From assembly GCA_902571055.1 (NCBI GenBank), contig CACGAM010000001.1, forward strand, positions 62,001 through 126,000: 64,000 bases of DNA, given 5' to 3'. Shown here piece by piece: positions 1-10,267 of this stretch; position 1 is the first letter of the stretch; every line of letters begins with the position of its first letter. The position numbers and the translations under genes were made by a program. The notes beneath the pieces are model-generated. The model was not told where the DNA came from, searched no databases, and worked only from the letters and a program-made list of their open reading frames with translations. The DNA comes from an uncultured Pelagibacteraceae bacterium (GTDB taxonomy: Bacteria > Pseudomonadota > Alphaproteobacteria > Pelagibacterales > Pelagibacteraceae).

Positions 1-1
1 T

Positions 2-310
2 TTGCCACATAGGAATGAAAGAAGAGGTATTGGAGGAATTTTTTTTGATTACAAGAAAGATAATTATGAAAAAGATTTTTCCTTTGTAAGAGACGTAGGA
101 TTAAATTTTAAAGAAATTTTTAGAGAGATTATAAAAATTAAAAACAAAAAAAAATGGAAAAAAAAAGATAAAGACATACAGTATCTAAAGCGAGGAAGAT
201 ATGTAGAATTTAATTTGCTTTATGACAGAGGAACTAAGTTTGGTTTACAAACTGGCGGAAACGTAGAGGGTATTTTAATGTCCTTGCCGCCAATTGCAAA
301 GTGGATATAA
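2..310 (+). CDS. hemF: Coproporphyrinogen III oxidase (aerobic), C-terminal fragment running off the left edge
   Basis: [38 protein letters not shown] matches the HemF C-terminal signature; frame is open to the window edge. Confidence 0.9.
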   Translation: MPHRNERRGIGGIFFDYKKDNYEKDFSFVRDVGLNFKEIFREIIKIKNKKKWKKKDKDIQYLKRGRYVEFNLLYDRGTKFGLQTGGNVEGILMSLPPIAKWI

Positions 311-311
311 A

Positions 312-788
312 ATGGAAAAAGAACCAATAACAGTTAATGGATTACAGAAACTTAAGGATGAATTAATATTTTTAAAAGAAAAAAAAAGACCAGAGATTGT
401 ATCTGCAATAGCAGAAGCGAGATCTCATGGTGACTTAAAAGAAAACGCTGAGTATCACGCAGCAAAAGAGCAACAGTCTCATAATGAAGGAAGAATTCAA
501 GAGGTTGAAGACATAATAGCTAGAGCCAATGTTATTGATGTCACAAAATTAAATAACGATGGGAAAGTAATTTTTGGATCGACTGTTTTTTTAGATAATT
601 TAGATACGTCAGAAAAAATTAGTTACAAGATAGTTGGAAAAGATGAAGCAGATTTAACAAAGAAATTAATTTACTTTCAATCACCGATAGGCAAAGGATT
701 AATTGGCAAAAGTAAAGGAGATTTAGTAGAAATTAAAACACCATCTGGCTTAAAGAATTTTGAGATTATCAATGTAGAATATATTTAA
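312..788 (+). CDS. greA: Transcription elongation factor GreA
   Basis: [20 protein letters not shown] GreA coiled-coil motif; ATG at 312 preferred over the track start at 294. Confidence 0.95.
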   Translation: MEKEPITVNGLQKLKDELIFLKEKKRPEIVSAIAEARSHGDLKENAEYHAAKEQQSHNEGRIQEVEDIIARANVIDVTKLNNDGKVIFGSTVFLDNLDTSEKISYKIVGKDEADLTKKLIYFQSPIGKGLIGKSKGDLVEIKTPSGLKNFEIINVEYI

Positions 789-2059
789 TTATTAATAATT
801 CTATTTACCTCTTGATTTGTAATTTTAAAATTATTTTGCACCCATATATCCTCAATTTTTTTAAGTTTTGTACCTAATTCCTTTCCCTCTTTTAAATTGT
901 ATTCCTCAATTAAATTTTTAGCCTTAATTGGAAAAATTGGTTTATTTGTTTCAATTATTAATTTTTTTAATTTTATCATTTTTGTAATATCTTTTTTTGA
1001 AACACAAATTTTAAAGTCTATAAGATCTATCACTAATGATTTATCATTATAATAAACTAGTTTGTGGAAATTTTTTTCTGAAAAAAAATTACTATCACTT
1101 AATTTAGGATAATTTTGATATAGAAATTTTATACGTTTTTTATCATTATTAGATAATTTATATTTATACAAGAAATAGTCAGCATTATCAGTTTCATCTA
1201 TTATTAAGATAGAAAGCCAAAATAAGAAATCTTTTGACTGCAAAATTTCTAGTGCTTGGTCGTTTAATTTTTCTAGTAGATGAATATTTTTTAATTCAGG
1301 AAAAACTAAATTTAATATTTTTACTAAAAATTCATCATCGTTTATTTTAAAAATATTTTTTGATTTAAATATTTTTTCTAATTCATTTAATAGTCTTTCT
1401 TTCGAAATTTTATTTATACCAGATATATTTTTTAATATTTTTTTTTGTATATCGAGATCATGCGGTTGATTACTATAATCTAAAAAAAACCTTATATATC
1501 TCAATACTCTCAAGTAATCCTCTCTTATTCTATTCTCAGCATTTCCTATAAATTTAACTTTTCCATTTTTTAAATCTTTCTTACCTTCAAATGGATCATA
1601 TAAATTTCCCTCTAAATCCGCATATATACAATTGATAGAAAAATCTCTTCTAGCTGCGTCCTCATACCATTTCTTTGTAAATTCAACATCTGCATGTCTG
1701 CCATAACTTTTTATATCTCTTCTTAGTGATGTAATTTCTAATTTTTCATTATTTATTTTGGCAGTAATAGTTCCATGCTCTATTCCTGTCTCAAAAAATT
1801 TTATATTGTTGTTTTTTAGTATTAGCTTTACCTCTTCAGGTGTTAAATCCACTGCTAAATCAATATCGTCTATATTTTCGTTGCTTAAAGCTTTTCTGAC
1901 ACAACCACCAATAAATCTGATTTGGCAATTATTTAAATTATTAGAAAAAATATTGAAGATTTTTTTAATTTCATATTTTTTCTTTAAATTTTCAAATTTT
2001 AAATTTGTATTTAAATTGATATTTTTTTGTTTAATAAATTTTAATAAAAAATTTTTCAT
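785..2059 (-). CDS. cca: CCA tRNA nucleotidyltransferase / poly(A) polymerase family
   Basis: [31 protein letters not shown] and [27 protein letters not shown] class II nucleotidyltransferase motifs. Confidence 0.9.
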   Translation of the reverse strand: MKNFLLKFIKQKNINLNTNLKFENLKKKYEIKKIFNIFSNNLNNCQIRFIGGCVRKALSNENIDDIDLAVDLTPEEVKLILKNNNIKFFETGIEHGTITAKINNEKLEITSLRRDIKSYGRHADVEFTKKWYEDAARRDFSINCIYADLEGNLYDPFEGKKDLKNGKVKFIGNAENRIREDYLRVLRYIRFFLDYSNQPHDLDIQKKILKNISGINKISKERLLNELEKIFKSKNIFKINDDEFLVKILNLVFPELKNIHLLEKLNDQALEILQSKDFLFWLSILIIDETDNADYFLYKYKLSNNDKKRIKFLYQNYPKLSDSNFFSEKNFHKLVYYNDKSLVIDLIDFKICVSKKDITKMIKLKKLIIETNKPIFPIKAKNLIEEYNLKEGKELGTKLKKIEDIWVQNNFKITNQEVNRIINN

Positions 2060-2062
2060 AAT

Positions 2063-2137
2063 TGGCTGGGGCGCTAGGATTCGAACCTAGGAATGGCGGT
2101 ACCAAAAACCGCTGCCTTACCACTTGGCTACGCCCCA
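2063..2137 (-). tRNA. tRNA-Gln (anticodon TTG), CCA encoded
   Basis: Reverse complement TGGGGCGTAGCCAAGTGGTAAGGCAGCGGTTTTTGGTACCGCCATTCCTAGGTTCGAATCCTAGCGCCCCAGCCA folds as a cloverleaf: acceptor TGGGGCG/CGCCCCA, anticodon stem GCGGT/ACCGC, T-arm GGTTCGAATCC. Confidence 0.93.
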
Positions 2138-2162
2138 AAAATTATTTTAAAACCTTAAATTC

Positions 2163-2999
2163 TTATATAGTTTTAGATGAAATACACCAATGTTTTTTAT
2201 ATTTTTTTTTAATTAATTTTGTCCCATTTAGCGCGTCTTTTTTTGTTAAAAAATAAGCTACCAAAGCCGATCCAGATCCTGTCATCCTAGCAAATAATAT
2301 ATTTTTCAAGCTTGTTAAATCATTTTTTAATTTTCCCAGAGAGGGGTATTTTTTAAATACAATAGTTTCTAAATCGTTATTTAATTTAATTAATTTTTTA
2401 ACATTTGAAATTTTATTATTTGAGAGTTGAAAATCACTATAATTCCTAACTTTTTGATAAATTTGTCCAGTTTTACAACCATATTCTGGTTTAACTATCG
2501 TAAGGTAAAGTTTTATTTTTTTATTAAATTCTCTCATTTTGCCATTTTTTGTAATAATTTTATTTTTTGTATTCAATCCAAGGCATACGTCAGATCCAAT
2601 TTGAGTGCATATTTTTAAAAGTTTTTTTTTTTTTAGGTATAATTTTTCTATTTTATTAAAATAATTTAATAATGTTGCTGCATTAATTGAACCTCCCCCC
2701 ATACCTGATTGGGTTGGAATATTTTTTTTAATTTTAATTTTATATTTATACTTTAATAGTTTTTTTTTATCTAATAAATCCAGTAATTTCGAAATTGTAT
2801 TAGTACTACTAATATTTTTAGAAAATTTACCATAAAAAGTTATTTTATGTTTTTTTGCATTTATTTTTTTCACATATAAAAGATCATATAAATCAGAAAA
2901 CATAACTAATGTTTCAATTCTATGAAAATTACTCTTTAATTTTTTTATAACGTTTAAATGAACATTTATTTTAGAAAAGGATTTTATCTTGTGTTCCAT
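2163..2999 (-). CDS. ispE: 4-diphosphocytidyl-2-C-methyl-D-erythritol kinase
   Basis: KINVHLNVIKK N-terminus and PTQSGMGGGSINAATLL GHMP-kinase motif. Confidence 0.9.
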   Translation of the reverse strand: MEHKIKSFSKINVHLNVIKKLKSNFHRIETLVMFSDLYDLLYVKKINAKKHKITFYGKFSKNISSTNTISKLLDLLDKKKLLKYKYKIKIKKNIPTQSGMGGGSINAATLLNYFNKIEKLYLKKKKLLKICTQIGSDVCLGLNTKNKIITKNGKMREFNKKIKLYLTIVKPEYGCKTGQIYQKVRNYSDFQLSNNKISNVKKLIKLNNDLETIVFKKYPSLGKLKNDLTSLKNILFARMTGSGSALVAYFLTKKDALNGTKLIKKKYKKHWCISSKTI

Positions 3000-4678
3000 T
3001 AACTTTTTGTAAGTCCGAAGATTAGCTTATTTTTAACTTCCTCAAGATTTATCTCACCGTCATTTTCAATTTTAAGAACATTTTTCCAAAAATATTTAGC
3101 CTGAATTTTTCGGTTTAACTTCCACAAAATATCTGCATAATGATCCATGATAACAGGATCATCTGGTTTTAACTGCAATGCTTGATTTATATATTTTTCT
3201 GCTTTAACAAAATCTCCGGTTAAATAATATGCCCATCCCAAAGAATCTGTTATGTACGGATTATTAGTAGTGTTTTGGTAAGCTTCTTTCAACATTTCGA
3301 TTGATCTATCAATATTTATATTTCGTTCTAACCAGCTATAGGCTAAATAATTTAGAACATAAGGATCATTGGGAAAAATACTTAAAGAATTTAATAAATC
3401 CGTATCTGCTTTTTTATATTCTTTCAACCTTTCAAAGCTGCTCCCCCTTCTATACAAGGCATCAGCATATGAATCTGATTTTTTATCTAATTTATTGAGC
3501 ACTAAATTATAATAATTTATAGATCTTTGATATTTTCCAAAATTCTTATAAATATTGGCTACATCAAACAAAATTTTATAATGAGGATCCTTTATTTTAT
3601 CTAAATTTTTTTCGATAAATTTTTGTGACTCACTATCATTTTGCTCAATTGAAATTATTTGTCCGATTTTTTTTATTCTATACCAACTGTACATTATGTC
3701 ATTTCTATCTATTAGATTTAGAAACTTTTTTGCTAGTTCAAAGTTTTCAACTAAAATGTAATTTTCAGCAAGAAGAGATAAATTAAAATAAAACTTTGGA
3801 TTTAAATACTGAGATAAATTAAGATAAAAGTTTGATTTAACAAATTCATCCTGAGAGCTGTAAAGATTAGAAATTAAAAAGAAAAATTCGGCGACGAGAT
3901 CATTTGGACTATCACAAGAAAAAAAGTCATTAAACTTGTATAATTCACCTTTCTCAATCCAAAGCTTTGATTGAGAAATTAATAAATTACTATTTAAAGG
4001 GTTAATTGATTTTGAAATCTCGCTAGCATATTCAATATTTTTATTATTAACTAATTGTCTCAAATAAAAAAAAATATACCTCGAAAAATCACCATCATCT
4101 GTATTTATTATGTTTAAAAATTTATCACTAGACTCTGCACTACCTAAATAACAATCTTGAAATGCATCTGTTACTAAGGTTAATTTTCCAAAGTTACTGT
4201 TATCACTAAATTTTTTTTTGTTAGAAAAAAGATTTACATAACTTTCTAATGTACTTTTAATAATTGCCTCAAATGTAGTTTGCTCTTCAAATTGCTCGAG
4301 GCTTTCAATATATATTTTAGCATTCAAAAAATCTTTTTTATTAATAGCATCTACGATTAAAATTACATAAGCTTCAAAAAAATTAGAGTTGTTTGTGTTT
4401 TTATTGTTTGAGATTTCTCTAATTGCTTTTTTAACATCTCCGATTTCTACTAATGAGAAAATATAATTTTTTAAAAAAGTTTCATGTTGAGAAATTAGAG
4501 CTTTAGAAGAATTATAGTATTTTATAGATCTTTCATTATTCACATTATTAAATGAGACTAAAGCTGAAAAATAATTGGACAGATACCTCTGGTTGAAATT
4601 TTTTTGATCAAATGATTTTGATTGTACATTTGTTTGGTATAATAAAAATATACTCAAGATTAAAAATTTTTTAAACAT
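2999..4678 (-). CDS. Tetratricopeptide-repeat protein with signal peptide
   Basis: N-terminal hydrophobic leader; C-terminal TPR units (ADALYRRGSSFERLKEYKKADTDLLNSLSIFPNDPYVLNYLAYSW, DSLGWAYYLTGDFVKAEKYINQALQLKPDDP). Confidence 0.85.
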   Translation of the reverse strand: MFKKFLILSIFLLYQTNVQSKSFDQKNFNQRYLSNYFSALVSFNNVNNERSIKYYNSSKALISQHETFLKNYIFSLVEIGDVKKAIREISNNKNTNNSNFFEAYVILIVDAINKKDFLNAKIYIESLEQFEEQTTFEAIIKSTLESYVNLFSNKKKFSDNSNFGKLTLVTDAFQDCYLGSAESSDKFLNIINTDDGDFSRYIFFYLRQLVNNKNIEYASEISKSINPLNSNLLISQSKLWIEKGELYKFNDFFSCDSPNDLVAEFFFLISNLYSSQDEFVKSNFYLNLSQYLNPKFYFNLSLLAENYILVENFELAKKFLNLIDRNDIMYSWYRIKKIGQIISIEQNDSESQKFIEKNLDKIKDPHYKILFDVANIYKNFGKYQRSINYYNLVLNKLDKKSDSYADALYRRGSSFERLKEYKKADTDLLNSLSIFPNDPYVLNYLAYSWLERNINIDRSIEMLKEAYQNTTNNPYITDSLGWAYYLTGDFVKAEKYINQALQLKPDDPVIMDHYADILWKLNRKIQAKYFWKNVLKIENDGEINLEEVKNKLIFGLTKS

Positions 4679-4688
4679 TCTGAATATT

Positions 4689-5378
4689 ATGATTATAAAT
4701 GATAAAAATCAAAATGACATATTTGATCAAATGGAGATAGATTATGTATTTTCAAATAATCCTATAAATAGAATCCATAAGATTGACGAACAAGAAAACA
4801 AAACTCAACTTTTGGTGGATTTAGAGAAAAAAATACAAAATATTGAAAATTGTGAACTTAAAAAGAATGCTAAAAAAATTGTATTTAGTGACGGCAAACA
4901 AGACAGCAAAATTATGATTATCGGTGAGGGACCTGGTCAAAATGAGGATGAACAGGGTAAACCTTTTGTTGGAGGTGCAGGTATTCTTTTAAATAAAATG
5001 CTTATGGCTATAAATATTAGAAGAGAACAGGTTTACATAACAAACGTCGTTAATTATAGGCCACCAAATAACAGAAAACCAGAGCCAAAAGAAGTGGCAA
5101 GATACTCGGAATTTCTTCGTGAACATATATTAATAATTAATCCTGCAATTTTAGTATTGTTAGGTAGTACAGCAATGGAAGCTTTACTAGGATATAAACT
5201 TAAGATAACGAAAGAAAGAGGTATTTGGAAAGAAGTAATAATTAAAAACAAGTTATATAAAACTATCGTATCATTTCACCCCGCATACTTACTAAGACAA
5301 CCTGAACAGAAAAAATTTTCTTGGATAGATCTAAAAGAGATAAAAAAAGAAATCGATAGATCAAATATAAAAATCTAA
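4689..5378 (+). CDS. Uracil-DNA glycosylase, family 4-like
   Basis: IMIIGEGPGQNEDEQGKPFVGGAGILLNKML and VSFHPAYLLRQP motifs. Confidence 0.9.
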   Translation: MIINDKNQNDIFDQMEIDYVFSNNPINRIHKIDEQENKTQLLVDLEKKIQNIENCELKKNAKKIVFSDGKQDSKIMIIGEGPGQNEDEQGKPFVGGAGILLNKMLMAINIRREQVYITNVVNYRPPNNRKPEPKEVARYSEFLREHILIINPAILVLLGSTAMEALLGYKLKITKERGIWKEVIIKNKLYKTIVSFHPAYLLRQPEQKKFSWIDLKEIKKEIDRSNIKI

Positions 5379-5950
5379 TGAAAAAAATAATTGCAGGAGT
5401 TGACGAAGCTGGCAGAGGCAGTCTTATTGGCCCAGTTTATGCTGCAGCTGTAATATTAAAAAAAAACATAAATAAAAAATCATTAAAAGATTCTAAGAAA
5501 ATTTCAAAACAAAAAAGAGAAGTTTTAGATAAATATATAAAAAAAAATTCTATTTGGTCGGTAGGTTCAGCTTCAGTCAAAGAAATTGAAAGTCTCAACA
5601 TTTTAAATGCAACACTGTTAGCAATGAAAAGAGCAATTAGAAAATTAAAGAAAAAACCAAATTTAACCCTTATTGATGGAAACAAAACTCCCCATATGCC
5701 TTATTATAATTTAAGATACATTGTCAAAGGAGATCAAAAAATTGCAGAAATATCAGCTGCCTCAATAATCGCTAAGGTTTCTCGTGACAAAGTTATTAAA
5801 AATTTATCAAAAAAGTTTTCAGGATATTTTTGGGACAAAAATTATGGATATGGAACTAAAAAACACATATTAGCTATTAAAAAACTTGGGGTTACCGAAT
5901 ATCATCGTAAAAAATTTAAGCCTATACACAATATATTGATTAAAAAATAA
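5378..5950 (+). CDS. rnhB: Ribonuclease HII
   Basis: IIAGVDEAGRGSLIGPVYAAAVIL and AEISAASIIAKVSRD motifs. Confidence 0.95.
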   Translation: MKKIIAGVDEAGRGSLIGPVYAAAVILKKNINKKSLKDSKKISKQKREVLDKYIKKNSIWSVGSASVKEIESLNILNATLLAMKRAIRKLKKKPNLTLIDGNKTPHMPYYNLRYIVKGDQKIAEISAASIIAKVSRDKVIKNLSKKFSGYFWDKNYGYGTKKHILAIKKLGVTEYHRKKFKPIHNILIKK

Positions 5951-5997
5951 CCTCTAACACAAATCATTTATTAAAATTTCAATCTGAAGTTGACTGG

Positions 5998-6014
5998 GAC
6001 TCTAAGCTAGAGTC
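5998..6014. promoter_or_regulatory. Inverted repeat GACTCTA-AGC-TAGAGTC with a GANTC site at each end, upstream of ccrM
   Basis: Direct reading; 7-bp perfect arms; GACTC at 5998 and GAGTC at 6010; ends 17 nt before the ccrM ATG. Confidence 0.75.
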
Positions 6015-6031
6015 TACTTAACTTTATATAA

Positions 6032-7123
6032 ATGAGACATCTAAATTACAATAATAGAATAGTAAATGGAAATTGTATTGATGAATTAAAAAAAATTCCA
6101 GAAAAAAGTTTTGATTTAATATTTGCTGACCCGCCATACAACATGCAGCTTGGTGAAATGTTAAAAAGGCCAGACAATTCAAAGGTTGATAGCGTAAATG
6201 ATGAGTGGGACAAGTTTAAAGATTTTAAAAGTTATGATGAATTTTCAAATTTATGGTTAAAAGAATGTAAGAGAGTTTTGAAGGATAATGGAAGTATTTG
6301 GGTAATTGGTTCATATCACAACATATTTAGATTAGGTTATCATATGCAAAATTTAGATTACTGGATATTAAACGATGTAATTTGGAGAAAAAGAAATCCG
6401 ATGCCTAATTTTAGAGGGACTCGTTTTACTAATGCTCACGAAACTTTAATTTGGGCTTCAAAAAATAAGAAATCTAAATATACTTTTAATTACCAATCTT
6501 TAAAGTGTTTAAATGATGATTTACAAATGAGATCTGATTGGCTTTTACCTATTTGCAGTGGCAAGGAAAGGTTAAAAAAGAACGGAAAAAAAGTTCATTC
6601 TACACAAAAACCCGAAGCGTTACTTCACCGAATAATACTAGCTACAACAAATAAAGGTCATTCAATCTTTGATCCGTTTTTAGGAACTGGAACCACTGCT
6701 GTAGTTGCAAAAAAATTAGGTAGAGAATTTTTTGGTATTGAGAAAGATAAGAATTATTTTTTAGCGGCCCAAGAGAGAATTAGCAAAACTAAGAAAATTG
6801 ATGATGAAAGTTTAGATACAATTGAAAACAATAAATCAAAGCCAAGAATTGCATTTGGATCCTTGGTAGAGATGGGAATTTTAAAACCTGGTTCAATGCT
6901 TTTTGATCAAAAGAAGAAAGTTAGTGCTAAAATTATGGTCGACGGCAGTATAAAATATAAACATGCAGAAGGTTCTATTCATAAAGTTGCTGCACAAATA
7001 ATGGGTACCGAAAGTTATAATGGTTGGACTTATTGGCACTATCAAGATGGTAAAAATACAATTTTAATTGATGATTTGAGGCAAAGATTTATCAATAAAA
7101 GCTTATTTATAAACCTTGCCTAA
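6032..7123 (+). CDS. ccrM: Cell-cycle adenine DNA methyltransferase CcrM-like (predicted GANTC)
   Basis: FADPPYNMQL, HSTQKPEALLHRIILATTNKGHSIFDPFLGTGTTAVVAKKLGREFFGIE; C-terminal RAMA-like domain (NGWTYWHYQDG). Confidence 0.92.
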   Translation: MRHLNYNNRIVNGNCIDELKKIPEKSFDLIFADPPYNMQLGEMLKRPDNSKVDSVNDEWDKFKDFKSYDEFSNLWLKECKRVLKDNGSIWVIGSYHNIFRLGYHMQNLDYWILNDVIWRKRNPMPNFRGTRFTNAHETLIWASKNKKSKYTFNYQSLKCLNDDLQMRSDWLLPICSGKERLKKNGKKVHSTQKPEALLHRIILATTNKGHSIFDPFLGTGTTAVVAKKLGREFFGIEKDKNYFLAAQERISKTKKIDDESLDTIENNKSKPRIAFGSLVEMGILKPGSMLFDQKKKVSAKIMVDGSIKYKHAEGSIHKVAAQIMGTESYNGWTYWHYQDGKNTILIDDLRQRFINKSLFINLA

Positions 7124-8221
7124 ATAACCTTCTAAGAAACTATTATTTTTTGAAAGAAACTTCAACGCAATGTCTCTAAAAAATATTGTTATTGGATTTG
7201 AGACCTGAAAAGCAAAATGATTAAATTCGGATCTTGATTTAATTTGCTTTATTTTCTCTTCTCTACTTTCATAGTAATTATCACTAATGCCCTCTAAATT
7301 TTTAAAAACCTCATATGCAGAATCTATTGATTGAGATGCTCCCTGAGCAAATGAGGGTGGAAAAGCATATAATGCATCTCCTGATAAAAAAATTTTTTTA
7401 TTTTTTGGTTTATCAAATTTACTGCTTACAAAAATTGGATATATAGAGATATTCTCAAGATTATCTTTAAAATTAAATACGGAATTTTTTGATAAAATAT
7501 CAATGAATTCTTTAATTATTATATTTTTATTTCCATTTTTAATCTTCTCTAAATTTTTTTCTGCTATTATGGATATAAAATTTGCTTCATTACTTTGATT
7601 CACAGGATATGTAACAAAATGGAAATTTGGTCCCAAATATAATGAAACATCATTATTCTCAATATTTTTTAAATTTCCTCTTATTGCAACAGAATTGTGA
7701 AATTTAATACTTTTGATTTGTTTTAAAACCATTTCTCTACTACTAGAAAATACACCGTCACATATCACTAAATAATCCGATATCTCTGAAACATTATTCT
7801 TAATATTAATTTTAAATTGATCGTTTTGATCAATACTTTCTATATCTGTATTTAAAATTATTTTTTCTTTCGGTATATTTTTTAATAAAAAATTAAATAA
7901 AATTGACCTTTTAATCGTAGTATAAAAATTTTGATTATTATTAAACTTAGAAATTTCAATCTTAGAAATTAATTTAAGATTTTTTGAATTATAAAAATTT
8001 ATATTTCTAGGGTAGTTGATGTCGTGTATAGCTATTTGTCTAAATCCTATTTCGTTTAATAATTTAACACCATTAACTGAAAGCTGAACGCCATATCCCT
8101 CCTGTAAATTAAAAACCTTTTTTTTTTCTAAAATTTTATAATCATAGTTTCCATTTTTTTCCAGAAGGTTAGCCAAGTAAAGTCCAGAAATTCCTGCGCC
8201 AATAATCAAAATTTTTTTCAT
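7103..8221 (-). CDS. FAD-dependent monooxygenase (PHBH/UbiH fold)
   Basis: ILIIGAGISGLYLANLLEK Rossmann motif; IFLSGDALYAFPPSFAQGASQSIDSAYEV (GD motif). Confidence 0.85.
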   Translation of the reverse strand: MKKILIIGAGISGLYLANLLEKNGNYDYKILEKKKVFNLQEGYGVQLSVNGVKLLNEIGFRQIAIHDINYPRNINFYNSKNLKLISKIEISKFNNNQNFYTTIKRSILFNFLLKNIPKEKIILNTDIESIDQNDQFKINIKNNVSEISDYLVICDGVFSSSREMVLKQIKSIKFHNSVAIRGNLKNIENNDVSLYLGPNFHFVTYPVNQSNEANFISIIAEKNLEKIKNGNKNIIIKEFIDILSKNSVFNFKDNLENISIYPIFVSSKFDKPKNKKIFLSGDALYAFPPSFAQGASQSIDSAYEVFKNLEGISDNYYESREEKIKQIKSRSEFNHFAFQVSNPITIFFRDIALKFLSKNNSFLEGYLGKVYK

Positions 8222-9207
8222 TATTGACTTAAAGCTACATCAAATATTTTTTTCGTGAAAGAGGGTATAATAGCATTACCTATTTTTTTATAATTGACAA
8301 TTGTACCTTTTTTATTGGGAATTTTATTATTTATATTTATTAAAATTTTCATATTCATATTAGAAATTTTAATTTGAAATTTTTTATTTTTAGATGAATT
8401 ATATTCTATAGCCTCAATCTCATTCATTGGAAATATTAAAAGATTTTTTAAGAAATTAAATTTATTATTTTTAATTAGGAATATTTTTTTTTTGTTACAG
8501 TAAATGTCAACTTTAAAATATTTTACTTTATTACTTTTTATTTTTTTTAAAATTCTAAAATCTTTAAGTTTAAATGAAGCACACTTATTACTTATAGGAC
8601 AATTATTACATAAAGGATCGAACGGTTTACATATTAAGGATCCTAATTCCATTAAAGCCTGCACATAATCTCTTTGCCTATAAGAGCATCCTAGTAGATG
8701 TGTTTTCAGCATTAAGTTTTCTTTTTTTATTTCGTTAATTTTCCTTAAATAAAAAATTCTTTTAATTAACCTTTCAATGTTACCGTCTAATGGAATTACT
8801 TTTTGGTTATACTCTAAAGCTAATATGGCTCTAGATGTATAATCACCTATACCAGGTAATTCCTTTAAGTCTTTTAATGTATCTGGTAGTAAATACTTTT
8901 TTCTTTTTAAAATTAATTTTGCAGTTCTTTTAAGGTTTTTTGCTCTAGAGTAATAGCCCAAACCTTCCCATAATTTAAGCAACTTTTTATCATCTACTTT
9001 AGATAAACTTTTTATGTTCGGTATTTCATGAACAAATTTTTTGAAATATGGTATTACTGTTTTTACCTGAGTTTGTTGCAACATGATTTCACTGATTAAA
9101 GTATAATAGTGTGACTGTTCTTTTGATTTAGAATGACGCCAAGGAAGATCTCTTTTGTTATTATCATACCAATTTAAAATTTTATTTGATATGTTCAAAG
9201 TAACCAT
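8221..9207 (-). CDS. mutY: A/G-specific adenine glycosylase
   Basis: RDLPWR, LISEIMLQQTQVKTVIPYF, LPGIGDYTSRAI, FeS cluster C..C..C motif (CKPFDPLCNNCPISNKC); start taken at 9207 (MVTLNISN) rather than 9246. Confidence 0.9.
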   Translation of the reverse strand: MVTLNISNKILNWYDNNKRDLPWRHSKSKEQSHYYTLISEIMLQQTQVKTVIPYFKKFVHEIPNIKSLSKVDDKKLLKLWEGLGYYSRAKNLKRTAKLILKRKKYLLPDTLKDLKELPGIGDYTSRAILALEYNQKVIPLDGNIERLIKRIFYLRKINEIKKENLMLKTHLLGCSYRQRDYVQALMELGSLICKPFDPLCNNCPISNKCASFKLKDFRILKKIKSNKVKYFKVDIYCNKKKIFLIKNNKFNFLKNLLIFPMNEIEAIEYNSSKNKKFQIKISNMNMKILININNKIPNKKGTIVNYKKIGNAIIPSFTKKIFDVALSQ

Positions 9208-9681
9208 ATGAAATTTGATACTAAGCAGAGATATAACTCCATTCAAGGATTAAGATCATTTAAGAACACTTTACCCACAAAAGTTAAAAAAATAATTTCT
9301 AAAAAAGGAGAAGTTTATTCTAAAACTTTGGATAATTGGAAATATTTAGTAGGTAAAAACTTGTTTAATATTTGTTACCCGAAATCTTACAAAAAATCTA
9401 ACCTGAAAGGCAAAAGTTTGAATATAATGGTAAAACACGGACATGAAATTGATGTTGAATACTCAAAAAAACAAATAATTGACAAAATAAATTATTATTT
9501 TGGGTATGACGTTGTAAATGATATTAGAATTAAAACATTTGATGGAGTGTCTGTGAGTACAAAAAAAGATAAAAAAATGATTGTGACAAAAAACAAATTT
9601 TCAAAAAAAATAAATACTATAAAAAATGATGATATTAAAAAATCTTTAAAAAAAATGAGTGATTTTTTTAAAAGCACATGA
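9208..9681 (+). CDS. DUF721 / DciA-like protein
   Basis: Compact N-terminal domain with LDNWKYLVGKNLFN...L.I.VKHG, typical of alphaproteobacterial DUF721. Confidence 0.65.
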   Translation: MKFDTKQRYNSIQGLRSFKNTLPTKVKKIISKKGEVYSKTLDNWKYLVGKNLFNICYPKSYKKSNLKGKSLNIMVKHGHEIDVEYSKKQIIDKINYYFGYDVVNDIRIKTFDGVSVSTKKDKKMIVTKNKFSKKINTIKNDDIKKSLKKMSDFFKST

Positions 9682-10259
9682 AAAATTTTGTATTAATTAT
9701 AGTTTTAATATTTCTAAATTTTAAAAACTTAGCTATCGCTGAAAATATTGTACCCATTATAGACGGAGACAAAAATGCAAAAGTTAAAATAATTGCCTAT
9801 GAATCATTAACTTGCAGATTCTGTGGAGACTTTCATACAAAAGTTTATCCGGAACTTAAAAAAGAATTTATTGATACTGGATTAATTAATATTGAATTTA
9901 GGAATTTTCCACTAGATCTTGCTGCTCTGAACGCTTCAAAAATTGCACATTGTGAAAATAATGGAGACTCAAAAATTCTTCATTATTTATATAAAAAACA
10001 AAATCAATGGATTAAGGGTAGTAATATTGTTGAAATTAATAATAATTTAAAAAATAGTTTAGATGATAGCAATTTCAATCTTGATTTTGAAAAGTGTGTT
10101 AATAACAAAAATCTAGAGGACCATATTTTAGAGGAGCGAATCAATGGTGCTAAAAAATATAACATACAGTCAACACCCACCCTTATAATAAATGATAAAA
10201 AGTTCGATAAAAAGCTTGATTATAAAAATTTAAAAAAAACTTTAGAAAAAATGATATAA
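9678..10259 (+). CDS. DsbA/DsbG-family thioredoxin-fold protein, exported
   Basis: Signal-like N-terminus; AYESLTCRFCGDFHTKVYPEL and STPTLIINDKKF (cis-Pro loop). Confidence 0.85.
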   Translation: MKNFVLIIVLIFLNFKNLAIAENIVPIIDGDKNAKVKIIAYESLTCRFCGDFHTKVYPELKKEFIDTGLINIEFRNFPLDLAALNASKIAHCENNGDSKILHYLYKKQNQWIKGSNIVEINNNLKNSLDDSNFNLDFEKCVNNKNLEDHILEERINGAKKYNIQSTPTLIINDKKFDKKLDYKNLKKTLEKMI

Positions 10260-10267
10260 CTTACTGA

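Noticed and set aside
2062-2256. Track ORF MAGALGFEPRNGGTKN...
   Set aside because: It reads antisense through the tRNA-Gln gene; GFEPRNGG-type peptides are a known mistranslation of tRNA sequence.
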